Origin: Zygnema cylindricum
Lineage: Eukaryota; Streptophyta; Zygnematophyceae; Zygnematales; Zygnemataceae
DNA: 58,004 bases
Assembly (NCBI GenBank): GCA_037447655.1
Contig: JBBHKE010001321.1
Coordinates: 45,848 to 103,851 of the forward strand
Reading direction: 5' to 3'
In this document: piece by piece, positions 43,635-54,100 of the stretch
Numbering within the stretch: the first letter of the stretch is position 1
Layout: every line of letters starts with the position of its first letter
The notes under the pieces: generated by a model
The model's database searches: none
Seen by the model: the letters and a program-made list of their open reading frames with translations, nothing else
Told to the model about the DNA's origin: nothing
Program-made: the position numbers and the translations under genes

Positions 43635-43735
43635 GCGCGGTATTTGTTTCGCTATCGAAACAAATGCGCGGTATTTGTTTCGCTGTCGAAACAAATGCGC
43701 GGTATTTGTTTCGCTATCGAAACAAATGCGCGGTA
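43635..43735. repeat. Three 31-bp dyad units in LTR 1
   Basis: GCGCGGTATTTGTTTCGC-type unit repeated three times (43635-43665, 43666-43696, 43697-43727) plus a partial. Each contains ATTTGTTTCG-CTAT-CGAAACAAAT (CTGT loop in unit 2), a perfect 10-bp dyad. Other elements have a single version. Confidence 0.9.
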
Positions 43736-43872
43736 TCCGTTCTGCCCCCCATTGTGTACTTCGTACTAAATTAAACTGTATCTATGTACTAAGTATCTAT
43801 TTAGCCGTTAAACGGATTAATCTACATTTAACGATTTATATATTTGTCAAACCCTATATATCGTAATATCTG

Positions 43873-43962
43873 TTCTAGACATAACGGCTAGAGCTAACGG
43901 CTAGTGCGGATTGACGGACGGTAGGTACCAGGATCAATTCCTGGGTCCGTCAACTAACTTTT
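43873..43962 (+). other. tRNA-like Pol III module in array T LTR 1 (antisense)
   Basis: AACGGCTAGAGC (D-arm-like), GACGGAC, 8 nt, T arm CCAGG-ATCAATT-CCTGG, GTCCGTC plus A, T4 at 43959-43962. GACGGAC and GTCCGTC pair perfectly, giving a 7-bp acceptor on a 5-bp T stem, like a tRNA minihelix. Confidence 0.6.
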
Positions 43963-44017
43963 GGTAAGTCTACCTAATTTACCCCATGTCTTCTCTAGAG
44001 AGCCTAGGCAGCCATGG

Positions 44018-44083
44018 CTCTAGCTCCCTATCCATCCTTCAGTGACTACAACAAGTATGGGAGCTTGGAAAAGGGAGTTAGAG
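44018..44083 (-). other. U3 stem-loop of array T LTR 1
   Basis: CTCTAGCTCCCT pairs with AGGGAGTTAGAG (one mismatch); loop contains TACTTGTTGTAGTCACTGA on the element strand. Confidence 0.6.
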
Positions 44084-44145
44084 GCAGACCGCCTCAACTC
44101 TTTTTCTATCCTAATACAGACCTATAAAATACTCAAATATCAACA

Positions 44146-44162
44146 CTCCCCTTATTTTCTAG
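44146..44162 (-). promoter_or_regulatory. Polypurine tract of internal region A
   Basis: Minus strand CTAGAAAATAAGGGGAG next to LTR 1; contains the ORF stop codon. Confidence 0.9.
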
Positions 44163-46048
44163 TCTATTTTCAACTTCCACAAACAAGTAAACAAACACCC
44201 CCTCCCCTTTTTTTTTTTCTTTTTCCTTTTTCCTTTTCCTTTCATAAAACTTAAGTATTTAACACAGTGCATTAAATGAACTGAAATGATAATTGTATCA
44301 CACATTTTATTTAACATCCCATTTTTCTTAAATCCGAGCAAAGATTTTATCCACCTCTTCCCTTTTCCATCCACACTAAATCCACTTTCCCTCTTGAAAT
44401 TCAAACAACCAGCCCCATCCCCAACCTTCAACACATACCCGGATGATAACCCTTTTACAGGCACATCTTCACAAGAGACATCACACCAAGTAGTGTTGTC
44501 AAATCCATCCACCTCCAAATATTCCCAAAAACCACTAGTCCCCACTAAGTTCCTCATAAGATCTACATCTTCCGTAATCATATTTTTATCCATGATAATT
44601 ACCCCATTTTCTGAACTTCCCTCACTGTCTCCCATGGAATTCTTTCCACTATCACTTTCTATTTTAATTCCCAATAAATATTTCTCTTCTCCCCTATCCT
44701 TTAAAACCCCCTCTAGAATTAATTCTCCCCTTTCCTCGGAATCCGTTGAAGTCTCCCTTTCCGACCAGTTTTCTGTTTCCAAAATATCTATGAAACTATC
44801 CTCAATATTTTGAACTTCTTCAAGTATCTCCTCTCTCTTTACTTCCCGTATACCTCCAAAAACACACTGTTGCCTTCGTCCAATTTCTGTGTACTTTTCT
44901 ATCTTCCCCATTCTACCGATGTGAAGAAGCTCCAATTTTTCTTCATCCTCTTTCTCCTCTTCCTCTTCGTCCTCCTCATCCACATTCCAACTTCTAAGTT
45001 TTTCCAAACAAGGGCATTCCTCCATATAATGACCTGGTTCCCTACAAAAGAAGCAAACCCCTTTTTTCAAAGCTCCCGTGTCTTTTCCTCTCCCTCTTTT
45101 TCCACCAAAGTTCCGATAAGGTTTACCTTTGTTTTTCTTCCTCTCATCACGCTTCCGCTCGTCACCACCGTTCCTCTCATCATGCTTCCGCTCGTCACCG
45201 CCGTTCCTCTCATCATGCTTCCGCCAATCACCACCAGCTGAAAATGCATTGACCATGTCCTTTCCCCTACGAAGCTCCAAAGTGCTTTCCCTCACAAGAA
45301 TTATCCCCATGGTAAAGCTCCAAGTCCATGAGGAGCCATCCATTGCCTGCATACGATAAATAATGCTTTCGTACTCACTTGGGAGTTTCATAAGTAGTGT
45401 ATTAATCTTACTCAACTCAGATTCTACATATCCCGCGCTAGCTAGCTCAACATATAACGCAGCAATATCATTGCAAAACTCTATCATGCTACCGCCTTTA
45501 TAAACATAGGCATCTATTTCCTGTTTTACTAATTGCTGCCTCTGAATAGTCTCACTCTTATAAATCTGAATTAGTACTTCCCATATCTCTGAAGACTTGG
45601 TTAGACTTAAAAGAGTGATAGCTATCGACTTAGACACATATCTAAGTATGAGATGTTTTGCTATAGTGTTTTTGTATTCCCATATTTTTCTGTCATTTTC
45701 TTCAGTTTTAATCCCTACATGTGGTACCATAGCTGAGAGCCTAGCTCCCCTCACCATAGGTGTCCTTTTTTCCTTCTCCCCTATTTCCCCATCCACGGAA
45801 AGATTCTTCCCTTCACCTTCTGATGCATCTGAGCTCCGGATGATATTCTGGGCAGCCTCAGATGAATCTCCATAGTAAGCTCCTCCAAAGCCAGGTGGCG
45901 GACATCTCACTTGTCTCGAAACAATTCCCCATAAGTGCTTCTCGAAAAGCAATCCCGCCATTGTAAACTCCCAATAAGTAAAGTCTGTTCCATCGAACAT
46001 AGGCACCCTAGATGGTGGGCCCATAACCTGAAACTCTGAGACCTCCAT
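44159..46048 (-). CDS. Intact 629-aa Gag-derived protein of the non-autonomous element (copy A)
   Basis: Starts in LTR 2 (ATG 46048-46046, 20 nt before the PBS) and ends in the PPT. Residues 1-270 resemble the Gag of E1/E3 (VMGPPSRVP, FDGTDFTYWEF, LMKLPSEYE, ILVREST). 279-301 is a tandem DERNGGDERK basic repeat. 332-345 is the CCHC zinc knuckle CFFCREPGHYMEEC. 356-371 is acidic. Protease, integrase and RT core are missing. About 457-467 (YLLGIKIESDS) matches the end of RT, and about 505-545 (NLVGTSGFWEYL, TTWCDVSCED, SGYVLKVGDGAGC) matches RNase H, whose MEAEYMAS active-site Glu is lost. It could supply particle protein and depend on autonomous copies for enzymes. An open frame kept in a deletion derivative suggests selection or youth. 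Confidence 0.85.
   Translation of the reverse strand: MEVSEFQVMGPPSRVPMFDGTDFTYWEFTMAGLLFEKHLWGIVSRQVRCPPPGFGGAYYGDSSEAAQNIIRSSDASEGEGKNLSVDGEIGEKEKRTPMVRGARLSAMVPHVGIKTEENDRKIWEYKNTIAKHLILRYVSKSIAITLLSLTKSSEIWEVLIQIYKSETIQRQQLVKQEIDAYVYKGGSMIEFCNDIAALYVELASAGYVESELSKINTLLMKLPSEYESIIYRMQAMDGSSWTWSFTMGIILVRESTLELRRGKDMVNAFSAGGDWRKHDERNGGDERKHDERNGGDERKRDERKKNKGKPYRNFGGKRGRGKDTGALKKGVCFFCREPGHYMEECPCLEKLRSWNVDEEDEEEEEKEDEEKLELLHIGRMGKIEKYTEIGRRQQCVFGGIREVKREEILEEVQNIEDSFIDILETENWSERETSTDSEERGELILEGVLKDRGEEKYLLGIKIESDSGKNSMGDSEGSSENGVIIMDKNMITEDVDLMRNLVGTSGFWEYLEVDGFDNTTWCDVSCEDVPVKGLSSGYVLKVGDGAGCLNFKRESGFSVDGKGKRWIKSLLGFKKNGMLNKMCDTIIISVHLMHCVKYLSFMKGKGKRKKKKKKGRGCLFTCLWKLKID
46014..46028 (-). 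promoter_or_regulatory. PBS of internal region A
   Basis: Minus strand GGTTATGGGCCCACC adjoining LTR 2. Confidence 0.9.
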
Positions 46049-47271
46049 TGGCCCTCAGAGTATGCAGATCCAAAGAAGCTAATCTAGATAGTGCCGACTC
46101 CAAGTTAATATAAACCCAAGTGACTGACCCCTTGACAGTCAGAACCCCAATATAGATTCACCCTTGTGAAATAACACTTTCTGTGTGCTCAGTTCCACCA
46201 CAGAATGCAAAGTTAGAATATGAGATTTGGACACATTCACCCACTTTGATTTTCCCTTAGAAATGCAGCCACCCTGGCAAACAAAAACTCTGACCAACTA
46301 CACCCCTGTGTAGCCTGGACTCCCCTGAGTCCGCAGCAAAAAGAATCACTGAAAATGGTCAAGTAAATTGATAGTTATGGTTGGCCAAAGTTTGCCATTT
46401 ATACAGGGTGCTCTCTGGGAGAGGCAGCTGCCTACCCAAAATTTTCTAAGTCCTAAACCCTCTCTAAAACTCTATCTACTGAAATACGGCACCAATCAAA
46501 TTACTGTGTTGTACAGAAAAGTACAGGTGCCGGTGTACTTTCTGTACGGCCATTGTACGACATGGCCAAAATGTCGACACGTGTCAAATCAGGATTAGTT
46601 CCTGTAATCTCCGGAATTCCCGTAGTCCAATGTTTTCACGCCACGTGTCACCTGACGTGACAAAGACCGTAAAACGCCAAAAGTACCTTTTCCGTGATCG
46701 CGGCGCTTATCGTGGCCGTCCGATAAAAACCGGCTATAATCCTAGCCGCTGAAATTCGACGCGCGGTATTTGTTTCGCTATCGAAACAAATGCGCGGTAT
46801 TTGTTTCGCTATCGAAACAAATGCGCGGTATTTGTTTCGCTATCGAAACAAATGCGCGGTATCCGTTCTGCCCCCCATTCCGTACTTCGTACTAAATTAA
46901 ACTGTATCTATGTACTAAGTATCTATTTAGCCGTTAAACGGATTAATCTACATTTAACGATTTATATATTTGTCAAACCCTATGTATCGTAATATCTGTT
47001 CTAGACATAACGGCTAGAGCTAACGGCTAGTGCGGATTGACGGACGGTAGGTACCAGGATCAATTCCTGGGTCCGTCAACTAACTTTTGGTAAGTCTACC
47101 TAATTTACCCCCTGTCTTCTCTAGAGAGCCTAGGCAGCCATGGCTCTAGCTCCCTATCCAGCCTTCAGTGACTACAACAAGTATGGGAGCTTGGAAAAGG
47201 GAGTTAGAGGCAGACCGCCTCAGCTCTTTTTCTATCCTAATACAGACCTATAAAATACTCAAATATCAACA
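46029..47271 (-). repeat. Array T LTR 2, shared by both internal regions
   Basis: Acts as the 5' LTR for region A and the 3' LTR for region B. It contains a TATA-like box (46397-46403), three dyad units (46761-46853), the tRNA-like module (about 46999-47088) and the U3 stem-loop. Confidence 0.95.
46999..47088 (+). other. tRNA-like Pol III module in array T LTR 2
   Basis: Identical architecture to LTR 1: GACGGAC, CCAGG-ATCAATT-CCTGG, GTCCGTC plus A ending 47078, T4 at 47085-47088. Confidence 0.6.
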
Positions 47272-47284
47272 CTCCCCTTATTTT

Positions 47285-49173
47285 CTAGTCTATTTTCAAC
47301 TTCCACAAACAAGTAAACAAACACCCCCTCCCCTTTTTCTTTTTCTTTTTCCTTTTTCCTTTTCCTTTCATAAAACTTAAGTATTTAACAGAGTGCATTA
47401 AATGAACTGAAATGATAATTGTATCACACATTTTATTTAACATCCCATTTTTCTTAAATCCGAGCAAAGATTTTATCCACCTCTTCCCTTTTCCATCCAC
47501 ACTAAATCCACTTTCCCTCTTGAAATTCAAACAACCAGCCCCATCCCCAACCTTCAACACATACCCGGATGATAACCCTTTTACAGGCACATCTTCACAA
47601 GAGACATCACACCAAGTAGTGTTGTCAAATCCATCCACCTCCAAATATTCCCAAAAACCACTAGTCCCCACTAAGTTCCTCATAAGATCTACATCTTCCG
47701 TAATCATATTTTTATCCATGATAATTACCCCATTTTCTGAACTTCCCTCACTGTCTCCCATGGAATTGTTTCCACTATCACTTTCTATTTTAATTCCCAA
47801 TAAATATTTCTCTTCTCCCCTATCCTTTAAAACCCCCTCTAGAATTAATTCTCCCCTTTCCTCGGAATCCGTTGAAGTCTCCCTTTCCGACCAGTTTTCT
47901 GTTTCCAAAATATCTATGAAACTATCCTCAATATTTTGAACTTCTTCAAATATCTCCTCTCTCTTTACTTCCCGTATACCTCCAAAAACACACTGTTGCC
48001 TTCGTCCAATTTCTGTGTACTTTTCTATCTTCCCCATTCTACCGATGTGAAGAAGCTCCAATTTTTCTTCATCCTCTTTCTCCTCTTCCTCTTCGTCCTC
48101 CTCATCCACATTCCAACTTCTAAGTTTTTCCAAACAAGGGCATTCCTCCATATAATGACCTGGTTCCCTACAAAAGAAGCAAACCCCTTTTTTCAAAGCT
48201 CCCGTGTCTTTTCCTCTCCCTCTTTTTCCACCAAAGTTCCGATAAGGTTTACCTTTGTTTTTCTTCCTCTCATCACGCTTCCGCTCGTCACCACCGTTCC
48301 TCTCATCACGCTTCCGCTGGTCACCGCCGTTCCTCTCATCACGCTTCCGCCAATCACCACCAGCTGAAAATGCTTTGACACTGTCCCTTCCCCTACGAAG
48401 CTCCAAAGTGCTTTCCCTTACAAGAATTATCCCCATGGTAAAGCTCCAAGTCCATGAGGAGCCATCTATTGCCTGCATACGACAAATGATGTTTTCGTAC
48501 TCATCTAGGAGTTTCAAAAGTAGTGTATTAATCTTACTCTCCTCAGATTCTACATATCCCGCACTAGTAAGCTCAACATATAACGCAGCAATATCATTGC
48601 AAAACTCTATCATGCTACTGCCTTTATAAACGTAGGCCTCTATTTCTTGTTTTACTAATTGCTGCCTCTGAATAGTCTCACTCTTATAAATCTGAATTAG
48701 TGTTTCCCATATCTCTGAAGACTTGGTTAGACTTAAAAGAGTGAAAGCTATCGACTTAGACACATATCTAAGTATGAGATGTTTTGCTATAGTGTTTTTG
48801 TATTCCCATATTTTTCTATCATTTTCTTCAGTTTTAATCCCTACATGTGGTACCATAGTTGAGAGCCTAGCTCCCCTCACCATAGGTGTCCCATTTTCCT
48901 TCTCCCCTATTTCCCCATCCACGGAAAGATTTTTCTCTTCACCTTGCGTTGCATTTGAACTCCGGTTGATATTCTGGGCAGCCTCAGATGAATCTCCATA
49001 GTAAGCACCTCCAAAGCCAGGTGGCCTACATCTCACTTGTCCCGCAACAATTCCCCATAAGTGTTCTCGAAAAGCAATCCCGCCATTGTAAACTCCCAAT
49101 AAGTAAAGTCTGTTCCATCGAACATAGGCACCCTAGATGGTGGGCCCATAACCTGAAACTCTGAGACCTCCAT
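47285..49173 (-). pseudogene. Non-autonomous Gag-derived ORF, copy B, one-base deletion near its start
   Basis: Start codon at 49173-49171 in LTR 3, but GTGTTCTCG near 49061 lacks one base relative to copy A (GTGCTTCTCG), shifting the first about 37 codons out of frame. The span is 1889 nt against 1890 in copy A. Downstream of the shift, 604 codons starting at an internal Met (49099) remain open and nearly identical to copy A, with DERNGGDQRK repeats and the CCHC knuckle. Either a product from a downstream Met is made or the copy is dead. Confidence 0.85.
49139..49153 (-). promoter_or_regulatory. PBS of internal region B
   Basis: Minus strand GGTTATGGGCCCACC adjoining LTR 3. Confidence 0.9.
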
Positions 49174-50396
49174 TGGCTCTCAGAGTATGCAGATCCAAAG
49201 AAGCTAATCTAGATAGTGCCGACTCCAAGTTAATATAAACCCAAGTGACTGACCCCTTGACAGTCAGAACCCCAATATAGATTCACCCTTGTGAAATAAC
49301 ACTTTCTGTGTGCTCAGTTACACCACAGAATGCAAAGTTAGAATATGAGATTTGGACACATTCACCCACTTTGACTTTCCCTTAGAAATGCAGCTACCCT
49401 GGCAAACAAAAACTCTGACCGACTACACCCCTGTGTAGCCTGGACTCCCCTGAGTCCGCAGCAAAAAGAATCACTGAAAATGGTCAAGTAAATTGATAGT
49501 TATGGCTGGCCAAAGTTTGCCATTTATACAGGGTGCTCTCTGGGAGAGGCAGCTGCCTACCCAAAATTTTCTAAGTCCTAAACCCTCTCTAAAACTCTAT
49601 CTACTGAAATACGGCACCAATCAAATTACTGTGTTGTACAGAAAAGTACAGGTGCCGGTGTACTTTCTGTACGGCCATTGTACGACATGGCCAAAATGTC
49701 GACACGTGTCAAATCAGGATTAGTTCCTGTAATCTCCGGAATTCCCGTAGTCCAATGTTTTCACGCCACGTGTCACCTGACGTGACAAAGACCGTAAAAC
49801 GCCAAAAGTACCTTTTCCGTGATCGCGGCGCTTATCGTGGCCGTCCGATAAAAACCGGCTATAATCCTAGCCGCTGAAATTCGACGCGCGGTATTTGTTT
49901 CGCTATCGAAACAAATGCGCGGTATTTGTTTCGCTATCGAAACAAATGCGCGGTATTTGTTTCGCTATCGAAACAAATGCGCGGTATCCGTTCTGCCCCC
50001 CATTCCGTACTTCGTACTAAATTAAACTGTATCTATGTACTAAGTATCTATTTAGCCGTTAAACGGATTAATCTACATTTAACGATTTATATATTTGTCA
50101 AACCCTATGTATCGTAATATCTGTTCTAGACATAACGGCTAGAGCTAACGGCTAGTGCGGATTGACGGACGGTAGGTACCAGGATCAATTCCTGGGTCCG
50201 TCAACTAACTTTTGGTAAGTCTACCTAATTTACCCCCTGTCTTCTCTAGAGAGCCTAGGCAGCCATGGCTCTAGCTCCCTATCCAGCCTTCAGTGACTAC
50301 AACAAGTATGGGAGCTTGGAAAAGGGAGTTAGAGGCAGACCGCCTCAGCTCTTTTTCTATCCTAATACAGACCTATAAAATACTCAAATATCAACA
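49154..50396 (-). repeat. Array T LTR 3 (5' end of the array)
   Basis: 1243 bp. TATA-like box 49522-49528, three dyad units 49886-49978, tRNA-like module about 50124-50213. Followed by the right ATGGA duplication. Confidence 0.95.
50124..50213 (+). other. tRNA-like Pol III module in array T LTR 3
   Basis: Same as LTR 1 and 2; 3' end at 50203, T4 at 50210-50213. Confidence 0.6.
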
Positions 50397-51188
50397 ATGG
50401 AAGTGCACAAGATAGACATCAAGACATCCATTTTGCATGGAGAATTGGAAGAGGAGATCTTCATGCGAAAACCCGAAGGGTTTGTGGAGGAAGGAGAGGA
50501 GAGTAAGGTATGTCAACTGATTAAATCTCTTTATGGTTTAAAACAGGCGCCTCGACAGTGGAATAAGAAGCTTGATGAGTTTCTTACCAGTCTGAGATAT
50601 ATCCGGATCAGCTCAGATCACTCAATCTATGTTTTCGAAGATGAGGAAGGTATTATATTTATTGCAATTTATGTTGATGATTTGCTTATTTTAAGTAAAT
50701 CAATGGAAAAAATTAATAAACTGAAAACCTATCTTAAGGGGAGATTTGAAATGAACGATATGGGGGAAGCAAAATATGTTTTGGGAATTCAAGTAGAGAG
50801 AGACCGAAAAAGAAAATTATAAGATTGACTCAAAAGGAAGCAATAGGGAGCATGCTTGAAAAAATTTTAGATGGATAAAGCTAATAGTTGTACAACTCCA
50901 ATGGAGTTGAAGAAGGGAAGTGAGGGGAGTGAGGAAGAAGGAGTCATAGTCTTCGACGAGGAATTATCTCCTGAAGAACAAAAGTTTATGCAGACTATTC
51001 CTTACAGACAAGTAGTGGGAAGTCTAATCTATTTTATGAATTGTAGATCGGATTTAGCTGCAGCAATAGGAGTGCTGAGTAGAAGTCTAAATGCTCCCAC
51101 TAAGAGGGATTAGGAGGCAGCTAAGAGAGTCTTTAGATATTTGATAGGAACTAGGGATCTATGGTTGCATTTGGGTGGGGAGAATACT
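50397..51188 (+). pseudogene. E5 pol, 3' part (RT and start of RNase H)
   Basis: Resumes at the duplicated ATGGA: MEVHKIDIKTSILHGELEEE, SLYGLKQAPRQWNKKLDEFL, YVDDLLILS (about 50670) and YVLGIQVERD. A frameshift near 50815 is followed by MDKANSCTTPMEL and YRQVVGSLIYFMNC, a stop near 51112, then the frame ends at about LGGENT in RNase H. E5 is cut at 51188; its PPT and 3' LTR are absent. Confidence 0.9.
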
Positions 51189-54100
51189 ATTTGGAGCCCT
51201 CGGTAGTATATTATCCCCTCAATTGGTTCGAGATTTGCGCGACATCGAATTTTGGAAGTTTGATCTGTCACAACTAGGCTTGGGACATTTTTGAAGTCTC
51301 GGACCGGGGGGTTGGACGGTAATTGTCTTTGTTCACCAAGGTTTTATATTCCGACCCTCCTCATTGTTTCCTTTCGTGCTGCCTCTTGGTCCTTTCAGCT
51401 CTCTCCTTTTCCCATTCCTTTTGCTTGAGAGCTAATTCCGGTTTGAGCTTCCGGGGCAGCGCTTCCATCCATGACCGGTTTGTTGAAATTTCAAACAGTT
51501 GTACAAGAAGACGCAGTCATCTGCCCCCATGGCGGGTTCGGGTCCGCCCTCCACCACCAGTTTCGCTTTTAGCTTGCGCAAAGCTAGGCGTTCCGCAGAC
51601 TCCTCATGGTCAGGAGTCATTTCTCCGGCGAATCGTGCAAAGATTCCCCTGGTTTTTTCCGGTTACCTCCTTCTCTTGGGCCTCTCTATGAACAAAGTGA
51701 TCGTAAAGCTTCATTGCGGTCAGCGAGATGTCTTTAGCGGAAGGATTGATGTCTTGGATGGCCTGTCATGCGATTCAATTGTCGAGGGCAGTCTGCCTGT
51801 GGGCTCGAACAAATTCCGGACCGCGACAAAGTATTTGGTTGCCATAGCTGGGAGATTAATGGTAGATAGTTTTGTCTTTTGGCAAAGGCTCGACAATCTG
51901 TTGAAAAGAGTCTGGGGAGTTTCACTCATCTGGCAAAGGAATTCCGTAAATTCCTTGATAGCCGATATTCATTCCTTTCGGTGTAAATGAGCCTCCAGGT
52001 GTTCAAAAGAGTGTTACAGTGTGTAGGATATGCAACCATCCGGGTGGCTGCTCTGGCGGCTTGGATTTCCTAAAGCTCATTGGCATAGGCTTGACCTTGG
52101 GCTTGAAGTTTCATGTCATCTGTGAAGGCGGCTGTGAAAAGAGCAGTTTGCAGCAGCGGTTGCTGCTGCAACCAAGTCTACTTTTGCTTGTAAGACTGTC
52201 GCATCAAGGGTATGGTCTGAAACTTTGATGTTGGGAGCCATTAGGAGAGGCTGTCGCTCTTTTTAATCCGCTAAAGCGACCCCAGCGAGATAATTTACCA
52301 TCATGGGAAAAAAGGTAGTTTCAAAGTCATCTGGAATTGCCCCCCCCCCCCTATATATGTTTATCTCGCATTGTGTGAAAGATTTCCACAACAATTCGAA
52401 ATTTGAGAAAGCGATCCCCGAACTATCACTTGTAAAAATCATTACGTCACCCATTTTCTCCTCCTCCACGAGATTGGTAAACTAGGGCAAAGAAGGTCGG
52501 GTGGGATTGACAAATTGAACCGGTGTGACGACCCTTAGATCCGCGTTTTTGGGATCCGGACCGCATTTTCCTCCGCTAGGATAGACGGGTGAAACTTCTG
52601 TTCTCCTCCCCCCCCTCTGAGGATTATCTGGTTGATAAAGGAGGAGTCGGATTCGTGGCTCCTCTAAATCTAGGAGCGTATTGTTCCTCTCTCAAAACTG
52701 TCTCCACTGATGGGATGTGGAGATGAGGTCGGCCCGAAGATTGTGGAATTGACAGTGGCGGAGACGGGGACGGAGAGTGCTGGGGCCCTGTAGAAAAAGG
52801 GGTATGTCTCATGTTTTGCCTCCTAAATTTTTTGAAGGTGGAATTCCTGGGTTGGAAGAAGAAGAACGTCGATGAGGCGGGGAGTAGGCGGGTACGTCGT
52901 ACTTGTACGGTAGAACTGGTGGATCTGGGGACCCACGGACGGCGACTGCGGGAGAAACGGATGGAGAAAGATTGTCCCTGGGCTCCGTGGTGGGACCCGA
53001 GGAGTGAGAGGAATGATGAGGAGGAGAATGTGGGAAATTTGAGGGTATTCCGGGTGATGGAGAAGGGGGGGTTGACGCCCTCAAGGGAATGTGAATCCTC
53101 TCGTCTGGTCCTAACTCCACCAAAGCCTCCACGGCGGAAGCAACCTCCACTAAGACAAAGGTAGGCTCCCCCCTAGGGCATGGAAGCGGACTCAGGCGGT
53201 GGATCTGCACCCAAACCCTTCATGTTAGGCCCTGAGGTTTCCTCTCCTTCCCGCTGAAGAGGAGATTCCGGTCCAGATCCCGATGAAGTCCTTGGAGCCT
53301 GAGTTGCATGCTGAGTTGCTTGACCCCGGGGTGGTCTTCCCGCGGAGGGACCTGTACTCTGAGGAGGAGCTACCTATCCAGTAAGAATTCCTCCAGCCCT
53401 CCGTTTAGCCTTTCGAATGAGAATCATGTCTTGTTCAAGTGCCTCCCTCCTCTCCCTTTCAAGAGCCTCGCAGTCTATGGTGACGGTTCCGGTCCCCGCC
53501 GTAGCCTCACCCTGAGATCGAAAATGTCAACAAGTTTCTGGGTGCTGCTCACTACCCCTGCGAGATCCGCAATACCCAAACCTAGTACCTCGGGGTCGGT
53601 GGGTCTTGAACGCCACAACCCTTCGGAAGGTCAAACAACCGGTGCTGGTGGAGATAGAGAGGTCAGAGAGATTTAGGCCGAGGGGAAGAACGGCTCCTCT
53701 TTAGGTTGGGGAGAAAACCTGCCCTTGTGGTCCTGATGATCGAACCGATGCACTCTCTTTGGCTCTCGTAACCCGTGCTGGCTTATTCCCCCTCCGACTA
53801 GGGTTCGAGATGTGGCTCTTCCCCTAGACGGTTTGCTGTCGCAGTGTCAAGGGATTGGGGTGGCAGCTGGCGTGAAATTCAGGGTTTCCCTTGTTGCTCC
53901 CGGACGGAGGTCGAAGAGTGGCTCTCAGATGCACCACTAAGTATATCAACGACACCTCCCACTGGGCGTACAATCTTGGCTCTGTCGGTTTTGGCTACCC
54001 GCTGCACCAACTCCTTGTTATCGTTCAACTCATGGAGATTGTGAAGGGCTAAGATTTCTTTCAGACCGGGCCGGGTAGGGTCTGCCAATATCTCTAGATC

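Larger units (their letters stand above)
42902..44145 (-). repeat. Array T LTR 1 (3'-most on the element strand)
   Basis: TGAAACTCTGAGACC to AATATCAACA on the plus strand. It differs from LTR 2 and LTR 3 at shared positions (for example CCATTGTGTAC against CCATTCCGTAC), while LTR 2 and 3 resemble each other more. Confidence 0.95.
42902..50396 (-). mobile_element. Array T: LTR-int-LTR-int-LTR of a non-autonomous copia-type element
   Basis: Three LTRs of 1243-1244 bp (42902-44145, 46029-47271, 49154-50396) separate two internal regions of about 1.88 kb. The whole 7.5 kb is bounded by one perfect ATGGA duplication within the RT gene of E5, so it is one insertion locus. Most simply, a single element inserted and then unequal LTR-LTR exchange added a unit; retrotransposition of a tandem template is an alternative. 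The internal regions lack protease, integrase and RT cores. Confidence 0.95.

Noticed and set aside
43635-43735. CRISPR-like array of palindromic repeats
   Set aside because: The 31-bp units are directly adjacent with no unique spacers and lie inside retrotransposon LTRs of a eukaryote.
44286-45241. Plus-strand frames of 175 and 143 codons, repeated at 47412-48367
   Set aside because: Antisense shadows of the array T Gag-derived ORF; Ser/Phe/Pro-rich translation of its complement.
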